NCBI GenBank assembly: GCA_019119595.1
Contig: DWWS01000045.1
Location: forward strand, 109,104 to 173,103
From: Candidatus Eisenbergiella merdavium
GTDB taxonomy: Bacteria; Bacillota; Clostridia; Lachnospirales; Lachnospiraceae
Length of the DNA stretch: 64,000 nucleotides
Direction of reading: 5' to 3'
Part shown: positions 24,617 through 33,089 of the stretch, one piece after another
Layout of the letters: each line of letters opens with the position of its first letter
Numbering within the stretch: the first letter of the stretch is position 1
Position numbers and translations under genes: made by a program
Notes under the pieces: generated by a model
Told to the model about the DNA's origin: nothing
Seen by the model: only the letters and a program-made list of their open reading frames with translations
Databases searched by the model: none

Positions 24617-25432
24617 TCATGTGCGGCCTTCTCTGACCGCTATTTTTTCTGCTTCAATCCTTTCGGTCATTTCTTTGACCAGCCTTCCCACATTTTCGGG
24701 AACATGCGCATCCGACGCCGTTAAAACCGAGACGTCATTTTTCAGCATGGCTGTCAGCATCCGGGGATTCATTCCGATCCGCGGATCACCATAATTGATC
24801 GCAAGACCGCTGCTGCATTCCACATACATGTCCTTTTGCCTGCACTGCTGTGCCAGACGCTGATAGGCTTCACTGTAGTCCTCCGGAGGATAAGCGCCAA
24901 AACACTGCAGTGAATTCGGATGAGCAAGCCCGGAAAACAATCCGCTGGCAGCAAGCTGCCATAGAAGCTCGTGGTATCTGGCGTACAGCTTTTTCAGATC
25001 GACCTCCTCCGGCTTCCACGGCTGCTTTAGATGGCTGAAAGCCCATCCATCAATAAAATGAACTGCTCCCGTCAGAAAATCAAATCCGCCGTTCTCTTTC
25101 AGTTTTCTGATTTCCGTCTCATGCTCAGGAGAATAGCACACCTCCAGTCCAAACCGGATCCTTACAGGGAAGCGTTCTTTTTTCATGCGTCCGGCGAAAC
25201 AGAGGTATTCTTCCAAAGGCCGGGCTTTCCGATATTTTGCCTCATACCATTTTTCCTGATAAGGATTAAAGCCCGCCATTTCTTCATACAGACAACTGCA
25301 CTCCCTGAAAATATGGGTATGCTCCAAAAAATAAATTTCACTGATATTCCTCTTTTGCGCCCATGAGATAAATTGCCTCACCCACTCAACGCTATACTCC
25401 CCTTTTTCCAAATGCACATGAACGTCAACCAT
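24617..25432 (-). CDS. PHP-domain phosphoesterase (histidinol-phosphatase-like)
   Basis: A 271-residue TIM-barrel metal-dependent phosphoesterase. Metal-binding motifs in order: VDVHVHLEKG (2-11), LEHTHIF (near 36), FGLEVCYSPEH (near 94), GAVHFIDGWAF (near 121), LAHPNSLQCFG (near 170) and SDAHVPENVG (near 240). This matches the HisJ/HisK type, but the absence of his genes nearby and the operon with a kinase and a DeoR regulator leave the substrate open. It overlaps the kinase gene by 8 bp, so the two are coupled. Probably cytosolic. Confidence 0.75.
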   Translation of the reverse strand: MVDVHVHLEKGEYSVEWVRQFISWAQKRNISEIYFLEHTHIFRECSCLYEEMAGFNPYQEKWYEAKYRKARPLEEYLCFAGRMKKERFPVRIRFGLEVCYSPEHETEIRKLKENGGFDFLTGAVHFIDGWAFSHLKQPWKPEEVDLKKLYARYHELLWQLAASGLFSGLAHPNSLQCFGAYPPEDYSEAYQRLAQQCRQKDMYVECSSGLAINYGDPRIGMNPRMLTAMLKNDVSVLTASDAHVPENVGRLVKEMTERIEAEKIAVREGRT

Positions 25433-26042
25433 CTGCTGCTTCCCCCTCCCGCTCTGCCAGCCTCACGATCTCCTCCGCCGCCGCTTCCCTGTCAACCTTT
25501 TCCCAGTCCGTCGTATCCAGCACAAGGCAGGGGCCGTCAGCCGCAAAGGAATCCATCCCTCTCGCGGCAATCCCCGCCTGAAAATCCTCGAAGGAAAGCG
25601 GCTTCCTTACGATCTGCTTTCCGTTCAGCGGAGGATAGCAGTCATTCACCACATGCCCCATGTGCCGGTCCGGAGCCTTTTCCCGTTCCAGAAAACGCTC
25701 GTAAAGCTTCCGCTTCTCCCCGGTCAGCCGCACCGTCACAGCCCTGCAGGAATGCTTCTTTAACAGCTCCTCCAGCCCCTCCCTGGAGCTGTTTTCAAAA
25801 TTGTTTTCCAGAATGACCGAAAGCCCCTGTCCAAGCAGCCGGTCCGCGAAATCGTACATGAGCTTCATGGCCGCTATTCCCAGCCTCACCTTCTCCGCGC
25901 GGGACGAAAAGCCCAGCTCGTCAAACAGAAGCTCCTTCAGCTCATCCTTGGAAACATAGGGGATTCCCAGTCGTCCGGACAGAAACCGCGCCATACCGGT
26001 CTTTCCCGATGCAGGGATCCCGGTAATCAGAATACAGTACAT
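25425..26042 (-). CDS. P-loop kinase of the AAA_33/zeta-like type
   Basis: 205 residues. Walker A LITGIPASGKTGMARFL at the N-terminus, then SKDELKELLFDELGF, which resembles the base-binding helix of small nucleoside or zeta-toxin-like kinases, VILENNFENSSREGL, and a lid segment with RKLYERFLEREK. Likely transfers phosphate from ATP to a small molecule; substrate unknown. It lies 15 bp after the DeoR-type regulator and overlaps the PHP gene, suggesting a kinase/phosphatase pair under that regulator. Confidence 0.65.
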   Translation of the reverse strand: MYCILITGIPASGKTGMARFLSGRLGIPYVSKDELKELLFDELGFSSRAEKVRLGIAAMKLMYDFADRLLGQGLSVILENNFENSSREGLEELLKKHSCRAVTVRLTGEKRKLYERFLEREKAPDRHMGHVVNDCYPPLNGKQIVRKPLSFEDFQAGIAARGMDSFAADGPCLVLDTTDWEKVDREAAAEEIVRLAEREGEAADG

Positions 26043-26057
26043 ATTTTCCTCCCAACC

Positions 26058-26837
26058 TCACTCAGACAGCCCCACGATCCTCACCGGAAGGCCGAGTTTT
26101 CCCGCTTCCCCGGCAAAATCCTCCGAAACGCCGCTGTCCGTGATCAGAAGATCATACTCCTCCGGCCTGCAGACCGCATGAACAGAATGCCTCCCGATCT
26201 TGCAGGAGGGATATACGCCGATATTCACCGCGCTGTTCTCCATGACCGCCCTCGCCAGCTCCACCCCAGAGCATTCATGAAGCGACGCGCCGAAGGAAAG
26301 GTCAAAGGCCGTATGGGAGAAAAAGGCTCTGTCCATGTGGATGCTTTTTACCATATTGACCGTATAACAGTCATGACAGTTTCCCCGGTGATTCATGCCT
26401 CCCCCAAGAAAAAAGAGCCGGACGGCGGGCTTTTTCCGGAGTGCCTCCGCCACGGAAATGGAATTGGTCAGCACCGTCACCGAAAGGCTGTCCGGAAGAA
26501 GCTTCGCCATTTCATACCCCGCCTGGGAAGAGGTCAGATAAACGACTTCCCCATCCCGGATATATTTCACCGCCTCTGCCGCGACGGCCCGGTAATCCGG
26601 CCTTTCCTCCTCGCAATCTGCCGGACAGTAGGTCTCTTCCGGAAAACGCCCCTGCATATCAGGCACGATCGCCCCTCCATGCGTCCTTTGCAGCAATCCC
26701 TTCCCCTCCAACGTCCTCAGATCCCTTCTGGCACAATCCGCCGAGATCCCGTAACGCTCCTGCAGTTCAGAAACCAACACCCGTCCGGTTTCATTCAACC
26801 TTTTCACAATATCCTTCTGCCGTTCCTCCATAAACAT
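26058..26837 (-). CDS. DeoR/GlpR-family transcriptional regulator
   Basis: 259 residues. N-terminal winged helix (RQKDIVKRLNETGRVLVSELQERYGISADCARRDLRTLEGKGLLQRTHGGAI, the classic DeoR signature) and a C-terminal sugar-isomerase-like sensor domain (VVYLTSSQAGYEMAKLL, VTVLTNSISVAEAL, LFFLGGGMNHRGNCHDCYTV, AFFSHTAFDLSFGASLHE) that binds phosphorylated sugars in relatives. AGGAGG lies 8 bp before the ATG at 26837. First gene of a three-gene operon with the kinase and PHP genes; repeated sites upstream suggest autoregulation. The effector is unknown. Confidence 0.88.
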   Translation of the reverse strand: MFMEERQKDIVKRLNETGRVLVSELQERYGISADCARRDLRTLEGKGLLQRTHGGAIVPDMQGRFPEETYCPADCEEERPDYRAVAAEAVKYIRDGEVVYLTSSQAGYEMAKLLPDSLSVTVLTNSISVAEALRKKPAVRLFFLGGGMNHRGNCHDCYTVNMVKSIHMDRAFFSHTAFDLSFGASLHECSGVELARAVMENSAVNIGVYPSCKIGRHSVHAVCRPEEYDLLITDSGVSEDFAGEAGKLGLPVRIVGLSE

Positions 26838-26927
26838 GGCCCGTTCCTCCTGACTCAGGAAAAGGATTCTTCCCGTGGATTTATTTTCTTATGGGTTCAG
26901 ACTTATATTTCAAGTTTGCTTTTATAC

Positions 26928-26977
26928 GTGTTTAAAATTGTTTATAGTTGTTAATAATTGTTTATTCTTGTTTGAAT
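26928..26977. promoter_or_regulatory. Five TTGTTTA-type repeats with exact 10-bp period
   Basis: Units begin at 26928, 26938, 26948, 26958 and 26968 (GTGTTTA, TTGTTTA, TTGTTAA, TTGTTTA, TTGTTTG), each one helical turn apart, about 90 bp upstream of the DeoR-type regulator. This is a plausible operator for that regulator, since direct-repeat sites are known in the family. Confidence 0.55.
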
Positions 26978-27065
26978 TCTATCACATTTTATTTTGTTTC
27001 ACAAGTCCTTTTCCTATTTTCCTTCCTTCTTTTGCTTTTCTTCCCTATCCCACATTTCCCATCGT

Positions 27066-27653
27066 TCAGCGGAGCCGGTATTCCCGATACAGCCTTCCCC
27101 GGTATGCCCTGTCACTTACCGCCTTTTTCAGATCCTCCAGCCGGGCATCCCTCAGCAGCCTCTCCGAAAGCGCGGCAAACCGTTCCTCACCCCGTTTTTC
27201 TACGCGCTTTTCACCTCTCTTTTCTCCACGCTTTTCACCGCGTTTTTCTCCCTTCTTTTCTCCGGCCTTTTCTCCCTGCTCTCTTCCCACCGCGATTCCG
27301 CTTTCATAAATCTCATCCAGCGCTTTACACATATCGCTTCAGTCCTTCCCCTTCGTCCTGATGCTGAAGGAAGCCGATCACCTGCTTCAGCTCCGTATGC
27401 AGAAACCCCGGATCGAGCTCTCTGCGGACGGAAAGCACGTGAATCGGATAATCCGGCACAAGAGGCCTGAGTACCTCGCTCTTTTCCGTAAACAGAAGCA
27501 TATCGTGCAGGCTTCCGGGCTTCTTCCATTCCTCCTCTTCCTGATTTTCCAGAGTCAGAAGCAAAAGCGCCGCCTCCCCCTCATAAAGCATGTGAACCAT
27601 ATCCCGCACATGCCTGTACTGGGCCGCATATTCCGGAACCGCCTAAACGGGAC
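27066..27653 (-). pseudogene. Broken Rpn-family (PD-(D/E)XK) nuclease/transposase gene
   Basis: Homologous to the 3' half of the intact 328-residue gene at 42490-43476. An in-frame TAG cuts the 5' side near 27650, so the nuclease core is lost. What remains is AVPEYAAQYRHVRDM through GEGLKRYV, then a second frame starting MCKALDEIYESG and ending YREYRLR, which aligns with MCQALNEMMEES and YREYGMR of the intact copy. The two frames overlap as ATGTGTAA, where the intact copy reads straight through. The second frame contains a tandem EKRG repeat (about six 12-bp units). Confidence 0.65.
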
Positions 27654-27911
27654 TCTGTTTCTGCAGAAGCTCCATTCCCTGTTCCCAGACAGGCAGAAAT
27701 CAGAATTGATGAAAGATAAGCTTTCAGAAAATAAGGGTTACGAAAAACGAATCGTTTTTGTCAGACGAAAAGACGATCGGATGAAATAGAAAATAATTTG
27801 ATATGTAAGATGGGATTATGATAACATGGACATGAAAAAATACAACGGGAAATGTCAAAAATTAAAATATAAAAATCCGGATATACCGGACTGCTCCCGG
27901 AAAGGAGGCTT
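27654..27911. other. AT-rich gap, nothing recognised
   Basis: Between the Rpn pseudogene and the methyltransferase gene. The left end may hold unrecognisable 5' remains of the broken gene. The right end supplies AAGGAGG for the methyltransferase. Confidence 0.4.
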
Positions 27912-28607
27912 ATGACACAGTCTAAAAAATATTATCAGGCATACGATGAAAGGTACCGTCAGGTTCACGAACAATCCCTTCAATGGTCTTCCCAGTCTCC
28001 ATCGCCGATTGTCAGAGAAATTCTGGAAAAATATCATATTTCAAAAAACGATTCCATTCTCGAAATCGGCTGTGGAGAAGGCCGGGATGCGGCCTGCCTT
28101 CTCCAAAATGGCTATTCACTTCTGGCCACTGATGTTTCAGCCGAAGCAATCAGTTATTGCCGTAAACAATATTCAGAGCATGCGGACTCTTTCCGAATCC
28201 TGGACTGTCTGACAGAAAGGCTTCCTGAAAAATACGACTATATATATGCCATTGCTGTTCTGCACATGCTGACTGAGGATTCCGATAGAAGCAGGTTTTA
28301 CCGTTTTCTTCATGACCATCTGAAAGAGAAGGGAATCGCTCTGATCTGTACGATGGGAAACGGAACGGAGGAATGGCAGACGGACTCTTCCCAGGCTTTT
28401 GAGCTGCAGAAAAGAATCCATCAGCAGTCTGGAAAAGAAATCTTCATCGCCGCAACCTCCTGCAGGAAAGTCAGCTTTGAAACCCTGAAACAGGAAACAG
28501 CCGCGGAATTCCTTACTATTCTGGAAAGCGGCCTGACCTCCATCCCCCCGGATTTTCCCGGCATCATGTATGCCGTTATAAAACGCGCTCCCGTTTCCAG
28601 TCTCTAG
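27912..28607 (+). CDS. Class I SAM-dependent methyltransferase
   Basis: 231 residues. Motif I ILEIGCGEGRDAACLLQNG (about 48-66) and motif II LLATDVSAEAI fit the Rossmann-fold methyltransferases, and YDYIYAIAVLHML serves as motif IV region. The substrate is not predictable; relatives include tellurite-resistance/TehB-like and small-molecule methyltransferases. AAGGAGG lies directly before the ATG. A lone plus-strand gene between minus-strand operons; it converges with cytX and the two ends overlap by 4 bp. Confidence 0.8.
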   Translation: MTQSKKYYQAYDERYRQVHEQSLQWSSQSPSPIVREILEKYHISKNDSILEIGCGEGRDAACLLQNGYSLLATDVSAEAISYCRKQYSEHADSFRILDCLTERLPEKYDYIYAIAVLHMLTEDSDRSRFYRFLHDHLKEKGIALICTMGNGTEEWQTDSSQAFELQKRIHQQSGKEIFIAATSCRKVSFETLKQETAAEFLTILESGLTSIPPDFPGIMYAVIKRAPVSSL

Positions 28608-29785
28608 GCACTTTTCTTCCCGCGCCCCTGCGCCGCATGAACCGCAAGGCAGAGCAGGATCACCACGACCATATCCGGCAGGGTATTTCCCAGCGGAATG
28701 TCCACCGTCATCAGGAAACGGTAGAGCACAAAGCCGATCAGCCAGATCACAAGATTTTTCACGCTGAAGTCTTTCTTTTCCTCCTTCTTTTTCAAAAGGA
28801 AGGTATCCGCGATCTGCACCGCGATCATCGGCGCGAAAACGGAGCCGATCAGATAAAGGAAATCCGTGATATCGTCCATGGGGAACACAACCGCCGCCAG
28901 GGTGCCGATCACCGTCACCACGATCCCCACCTGTTTTCCTTTCCATTTCGGGAAAATGGATTCGCAGGACACACCGGCGGAATAGGCATCAAGGAAGGTG
29001 GTCGTCACCGTGGAGAAAATGATGATGAGAAGCCCCGCGATCCCCAGACCGGCCTTCACCATGATCGCCGCGATATCCGTCTCTCCCGTGAAAAGCGCGG
29101 CGCCCATTCCGATGATGTACATCCAGCAGCTCACCAGCCCGTAAACGATCACGCTCACCGCCGTCGCCTTCACCGGCTTCTGCGCCTCCCTTGTGTAATC
29201 GCTGATCACAGGAAGCCAGGAAAGGGGCATCGCCACGGAAAGCTCCACCGCAGCGCCGAAGGTCATCGCCTCACCCGCCGCCGTCTGCTCCATGCCTCCG
29301 CCGAAGATGACCGCGCAAAGGACGATGGTGAGGAGAAAAAGGGCCGCCATCGCCACCGTATTGATCCGCCCCAGATTGGTAACGCCGACCGCGATCCAGA
29401 GGATGATCAGCGCGCCGATCACGATGCACCAGACCCAGGCGCCCGCGCGCACAGTCCCGTCCGCCGCAAGCGCGCCGTCATAGATCATGATCCCTGTCCA
29501 GCCCACGAGCTGAAGCACGTTGAGGGCAGAAAACAGAAGGCCTCCCTTCTGCCCGAAGCTCATTTTCACCGTTTCCATTGCGCTTTTTTTCGTCCTGGCG
29601 CCGATCAGGCCCGCCGCGAACATCATGACACAGCCGATCAGATGTCCAAGCAGGATCGCCGCGATTCCCTTCGCCATGCCCAGAGGGGCCAGATAAGTTC
29701 CCGTCAGGATCTCCGCAATGGAGACGCCTGCCCCGAACCAGATGAGACCGTTTTCAAACACCGATGTTTTTCTGTTCTCGCTCAT
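28604..29785 (-). CDS. cytX: NCS1-type permease, putative hydroxymethylpyrimidine transporter CytX
   Basis: A 393-residue integral membrane protein with about 11-12 helices of the purine-cytosine permease family. N-terminus NGLIWFGAGVSIAEILTGTYLAPLGMAKGI and the MPLSWLPVISDYTREA motif are typical of CytX, the family member found next to thiamine genes. It would import the pyrimidine moiety of thiamine, which ThiD then phosphorylates. Its ATG overlaps the thiD stop (ATGA), and it is the last gene of the operon behind the TPP riboswitch. Cytosine as substrate is less likely given the context. Confidence 0.88.
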   Translation of the reverse strand: MSENRKTSVFENGLIWFGAGVSIAEILTGTYLAPLGMAKGIAAILLGHLIGCVMMFAAGLIGARTKKSAMETVKMSFGQKGGLLFSALNVLQLVGWTGIMIYDGALAADGTVRAGAWVWCIVIGALIILWIAVGVTNLGRINTVAMAALFLLTIVLCAVIFGGGMEQTAAGEAMTFGAAVELSVAMPLSWLPVISDYTREAQKPVKATAVSVIVYGLVSCWMYIIGMGAALFTGETDIAAIMVKAGLGIAGLLIIIFSTVTTTFLDAYSAGVSCESIFPKWKGKQVGIVVTVIGTLAAVVFPMDDITDFLYLIGSVFAPMIAVQIADTFLLKKKEEKKDFSVKNLVIWLIGFVLYRFLMTVDIPLGNTLPDMVVVILLCLAVHAAQGRGKKSA

Positions 29786-30591
29786 TTCTCCGGTCCCTCC
29801 CTGTAAATGCTGTTGATATCAAAGGCATGATCCATGGGGCCGCTTCCCTTTCCCAGATCCAGCATGGCCGCAAGCGCGCCGGAAAGATAGGCCTTCGCCC
29901 GCTCCACCGCCTCCTCCAGGCCGAAGCCCTTCGCCAGGTTCGCCGCAATTGCGCTGGACAGGGTGCAGCCGGTTCCGTGGGTGTTGGGATTGTCGATCCG
30001 CCTCCCGTAAAACCAGCGGAAGCTTCCGTCCCGGTAAAGCAGGTCGTTTGCGTCGTTGTGCTGATGGCCGCCCTTTACCAGCACGGCGCAGCGGCAGGCC
30101 TCCCCGATCCGGGCCGCCGCCCGTTCCATATCCTCCGGGGTCTTCACCTGCATCCCGGAAAGCACCTCCGCCTCCGGAATATTGGGGGTAAGCACGTCCG
30201 CCATGGGAAGCAGCCGGTTTTTCAGCGTCTCCACAGCGTCCTCGCTGATCAGCCTGGAGCCGCTGGTCGCCACCATCACCGGATCGACCACGATATTCTG
30301 CGCTCCGTACAGAGAAAGCCTGTCCGCGATGGCCTCGATCAGCCCGGGAGAGGAAACCATGCCGATCTTCACCGCATCCGGCCGGATATCCGTGAATACA
30401 CGATCAAGCTGTTCCTTTAAAAATTCAGGAGATACCTCCATAATTCCTGTCACGCCGGTTGTATTCTGCGCAGTCAGGGCCGTCACCGCACTCATGGCGA
30501 ACACGCCGTTTACGGTCATGGTCTTGATATCTGCCTGAATTCCGGCGCCTCCGCTGGAATCGCTTCCAGCGATCGTTAATGCTGTTTTCAT
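29782..30591 (-). CDS. thiD: Hydroxymethylpyrimidine/phosphomethylpyrimidine kinase
   Basis: 269 residues. Phosphorylates HMP and HMP-phosphate in thiamine synthesis and salvage. Seen: ALTIAGSDSSGGAGIQADIKT at the start, VVDPVMVATSGSRLI (near 108), LTPNIPEAEVL, LVKGGH, and the anion-hole/ATP motif NTHGTGCTLSSAIAANLA (near 210). The start at 30591 follows AAGGAG. A longer reading frame to 30852 runs through a tandem repeat and is rejected. It lies about 250 bp after thiE because of that repeat. Confidence 0.95.
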   Translation of the reverse strand: MKTALTIAGSDSSGGAGIQADIKTMTVNGVFAMSAVTALTAQNTTGVTGIMEVSPEFLKEQLDRVFTDIRPDAVKIGMVSSPGLIEAIADRLSLYGAQNIVVDPVMVATSGSRLISEDAVETLKNRLLPMADVLTPNIPEAEVLSGMQVKTPEDMERAAARIGEACRCAVLVKGGHQHNDANDLLYRDGSFRWFYGRRIDNPNTHGTGCTLSSAIAANLAKGFGLEEAVERAKAYLSGALAAMLDLGKGSGPMDHAFDINSIYREGPEK

Positions 30592-30719
30592 CTGCAATTT
30601 CTCCTTTGTCTTTTTTACAGAATCCTGCACTAATTTTGTAAAGCGACAGAAGGTGGTGCCCCCAATCTGCCGCTGACGGGCCTGGCTTCTCCGCGCGAAG
30701 GGCATCTGCCCGCGTTTTT

Positions 30720-30870
30720 GCTGCCGCGCTCTGCTCCTGCGCGTTCTGCCGTCTGTATTTCGCCTGCCCGCATCCTGCTCGCGATCGTCCGCGTTCCGCC
30801 CGCATCCTACTGGCAGTCGCCCGCATTCCGCCTGCACGCATCCTACTGGCAATCGCCCGCGTTTTGCTCC
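30720..30870. repeat. Degenerate 32-bp tandem repeat at the thiE 3' end
   Basis: Units of about 32 bp at 30769-30800, 30801-30836 and 30837-30870 begin CGCATCCT and share GCCCGC and TTCCGCC motifs; weaker units extend left to about 30720. The rightmost unit holds the last codons and stop of thiE, so the array seems to have grown by duplication of the gene end. Confidence 0.7.
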
Positions 30871-31514
30871 TTCGGCGTTTCGACGACGCTTTCCGCAAGC
30901 TTTCTCAGCCGTTCGGCTGCCGCCTGTACATCCTCCTTTGCAAAAACCGCGCTGATCACAGCGATGCCGCTGATGCCGCTTCCCTTCAGCTGAAGCACAT
31001 TTTCCTCCGTGATCCCGCCGATGGCGACCGCCGGGATGGGGACGGCGACACAGATCCGGCGCAGCGTATCATGAGCGATCTGCCTCGCATCCGCCTTGGA
31101 GCCTGTGTGAAAAACCGCTCCCACTCCAAGATAATCCGCTCCGTCCTCCCAGGCCCGCACCGCCTGTTCCACCGTTCTGGCGGAAACACCGACGATCTTT
31201 CCCGGGCCAAGGCGCCTTCTGGCCTCCTTCGCCCCCATGTCCCGCTGTCCCACATGAACGCCGTCCGCGTCCAGACTGACGGCCAGCTCCACATCGTCGT
31301 TGATGATGAGCGGCACCCGGTACGCCGCACAGAGCGCCCGGATCTGCTCCGCCTCCTTCATGAGCGCTTCCCCGGTCAGCTCCTTTTCCCGAAGCTGAAT
31401 GCAGGTCGCTCCGCCCTTCAGGGCGCTTTCCACCCGCTCCGGCAACGGACGATCCGCTTTTTTCCCGGAATCCGTCACCGCATACAGCAGCAGTTTTTTT
31501 CTGTCAAAGTTCAT
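30843..31514 (-). CDS. thiE: Thiamine-phosphate synthase
   Basis: About 223 residues, TIM barrel. Joins HMP-pyrophosphate and thiazole phosphate to thiamine monophosphate. Motifs: TCIQLREKELTG (near 36), LIINDDVELAVSLDADGVHVGQ (near 70), VGVSARTVEQA, YLGVGAVFHTGSKADA (near 130) and PAVAIGGITEENV. GGAG lies 6 bases before ATG at 31514; ATG at 31526 is an alternative. The last residues come from the tandem repeat unit. Third gene behind thiM in the riboswitch-controlled unit. Confidence 0.94.
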   Translation of the reverse strand: MNFDRKKLLLYAVTDSGKKADRPLPERVESALKGGATCIQLREKELTGEALMKEAEQIRALCAAYRVPLIINDDVELAVSLDADGVHVGQRDMGAKEARRRLGPGKIVGVSARTVEQAVRAWEDGADYLGVGAVFHTGSKADARQIAHDTLRRICVAVPIPAVAIGGITEENVLQLKGSGISGIAVISAVFAKEDVQAAAERLRKLAESVVETPKEQNAGDCQ

Positions 31515-31535
31515 TCTAATCTCCATTCTTCCTTC

Positions 31536-32357
31536 TCACAGCAGCTCCATCCGCGCGCCCCGTTCCAGCTCCTCTCCGGTCATCAGATAAACCGCGTCGA
31601 TGATCCGGTTCCGGTACGTGGCGTTTCCCTCGTCCTCCCGCATCCGGTCAAAGGCCAGCTCTCCGGCAAGCCCCATGGTGCAGACCGCGGAAGCGGCGGC
31701 CTCAAGCGCCTTTCCCGGATTGGACGCCAGGAAAGCCGCCATCAGCCCGGAAAGCTGACAGCCCGTCCCGGTCACCCGGCTCATCTGCTCTTTCCCGTTC
31801 CGAATGAGAAAGCAGCGCGACGCGTCGGCCACCAAATCCAGACTTCCCGTCATGGCGATGATACAGCCGGTCTGCGCGGAAAAAGCTTTCGCAAAAGCAG
31901 CGTCCCTTTCCAGCCTGCCTCCCGTCACCGCATCCCAGGCGTCCGCGTCCACGCCTCCCGCCGTTTTCCGCCCCTCGGCCAGCGCGCGGATCTCGGAAGC
32001 GTTTCCCCGTATTGCGGTAAAACGGATCTCTTTCAGAAGCCTCCCGGCCGTCTCTCTGCGGAAATCGCTCACACCCACTCCCACAGGGTCCAGGACCACG
32101 GGATTCCCAAGCTCGTTCGCCCTTTTTCCCGCCCGGAGCATCCCTTCCACCCCGGTCTTATGCAGCTGTCCCAGATTGATGTTCAGCCCCGCGCAGACCG
32201 AAGTGATCTGCGCCGCATCCTCCGCCTCATCTGACATGATCGGCCTGGCCCCGCAGGCCAGCAGTACATTCGCCACATCGTTGATGGTCACATAGTTGGT
32301 GATATTGTGGATCAGCGGCGCTGTCCGCCTCACGTTTTCCAGACATTCCTTCAGCAT
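31536..32357 (-). CDS. thiM: Hydroxyethylthiazole kinase
   Basis: 273 residues. Phosphorylates the thiazole alcohol for salvage. Motifs: PLIHNITNYVTINDVANVLLACGARPIMSDE (15-45, family signature), NPVVLDPVGVGVSDFRRE (near 86) and VTGTGCQLSGLMAAFLA (near 190, catalytic Cys/anion hole). AAAGGAGG lies before the ATG at 32357; a longer frame to 32441 would run into the riboswitch terminator. First gene after the TPP riboswitch. Confidence 0.95.
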   Translation of the reverse strand: MLKECLENVRRTAPLIHNITNYVTINDVANVLLACGARPIMSDEAEDAAQITSVCAGLNINLGQLHKTGVEGMLRAGKRANELGNPVVLDPVGVGVSDFRRETAGRLLKEIRFTAIRGNASEIRALAEGRKTAGGVDADAWDAVTGGRLERDAAFAKAFSAQTGCIIAMTGSLDLVADASRCFLIRNGKEQMSRVTGTGCQLSGLMAAFLASNPGKALEAAASAVCTMGLAGELAFDRMREDEGNATYRNRIIDAVYLMTGEELERGARMELL

Positions 32358-32396
32358 GGCTGCCTCCTTTCCTGCGAACCACATAAAAAAACGCAT

Positions 32397-32428
32397 AAAA
32401 AAGCGGGATCCCGATTGGGAATACCCGC
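32397..32428 (-). terminator. Expression-platform terminator of the thiM TPP riboswitch
   Basis: Minus-strand GCGGG (32424-32428) and CCCGC (32403-32407) form the stem base and are followed by TTTTTT. It lies between the aptamer and thiM, fitting TPP-induced termination. Confidence 0.8.
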
Positions 32429-32437
32429 GCATGCAAA

Positions 32438-32532
32438 CCATCCTGTTTCCCTACGTTGGCATTACCCAAATCAGGTTATGGGTTAAAGCGATTCAGCTTA
32501 CTCTCAGCCTGCTTGATACGCAAGCTCCCCGT
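32438..32532 (-). ncRNA. TPP (THI-box) riboswitch upstream of thiM
   Basis: Read on the minus strand, it has GGGGAGC, CTGAGAGTAAG, ACCTGATTTGGGTAATGCC and AACGTAGGGAA in order, the hallmark helices of the TPP aptamer. It sits only about 24 bp after the thiW stop, so it is placed between cistrons. Confidence 0.95.
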
Positions 32533-32555
32533 TTTTATGCTTTTTTCTCCCGCCG

Positions 32556-33089
32556 TCAGCCCTTTGCGCGCTGCTTTGCCTGTGGCTCCAGATTGCCCAG
32601 ATAGACGTCAAACACCTTCATCCGCTTCATGGCCGTTACCAGCACCGCGGCAAGGATCGTTCCGCCGCAGCTTGACACGAAAAACGGCAGGATGAAGCCG
32701 TACACCGCGCTCTCGCTCCCCATCAGCCACACCGCGACAGGCCAGCTCAGCAGACCGCCGATCAAGGATGTGCCGAACAGCTCTCCCACATACGCGAACG
32801 GCAGATGCTTTCCGTACTTATAAAGCATTCCGCACAGAAAAGCGCCGCACATGGAACCGGGAAAAGCCAGCAGGGTTCCCGTTCCCAGCAGGTTGCGCAG
32901 AAGGCTTGTGACAAACGCCATTCCCACCGCATAGGCCGGCCCAAGGAACACGCCGCCCAGAATGTTGATGAAATGCTGCACCGGAGCGCATTTTGACGCG
33001 CCTACGGGAATCGAAAGGGGCGAACAGACGATTCCCACCGCCACCAGGATGCCCGCGAGGGCAAGCTTCCTTACGTTGACATGTTTCAT
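32556..33089 (-). CDS. thiW: ECF transporter S-component ThiW
   Basis: A 177-residue membrane protein with about five helices. LALAGILVAVGIVCSPLSIPVG and SKCAPVQHFINILGGVFLGPAYAVGMAF are the ThiW signature. It binds a thiazole precursor and works with the shared ECF energising module, encoded elsewhere. Thiazole uptake fits the ThiM kinase next to it. GGAGG lies before the ATG at 33089; longer frames upstream are not supported. It has its own promoter about 170 bp upstream and an unassigned leader. Confidence 0.88.
   Translation of the reverse strand: MKHVNVRKLALAGILVAVGIVCSPLSIPVGASKCAPVQHFINILGGVFLGPAYAVGMAFVTSLLRNLLGTGTLLAFPGSMCGAFLCGMLYKYGKHLPFAYVGELFGTSLIGGLLSWPVAVWLMGSESAVYGFILPFFVSSCGGTILAAVLVTAMKRMKVFDVYLGNLEPQAKQRAKG

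Noticed and set aside
29782..30852. Longer ThiD starting at 30852
   Set aside because: The extra 87 codons translate the tandem repeat; AAGGAG and the conserved N-terminus point to 30591.
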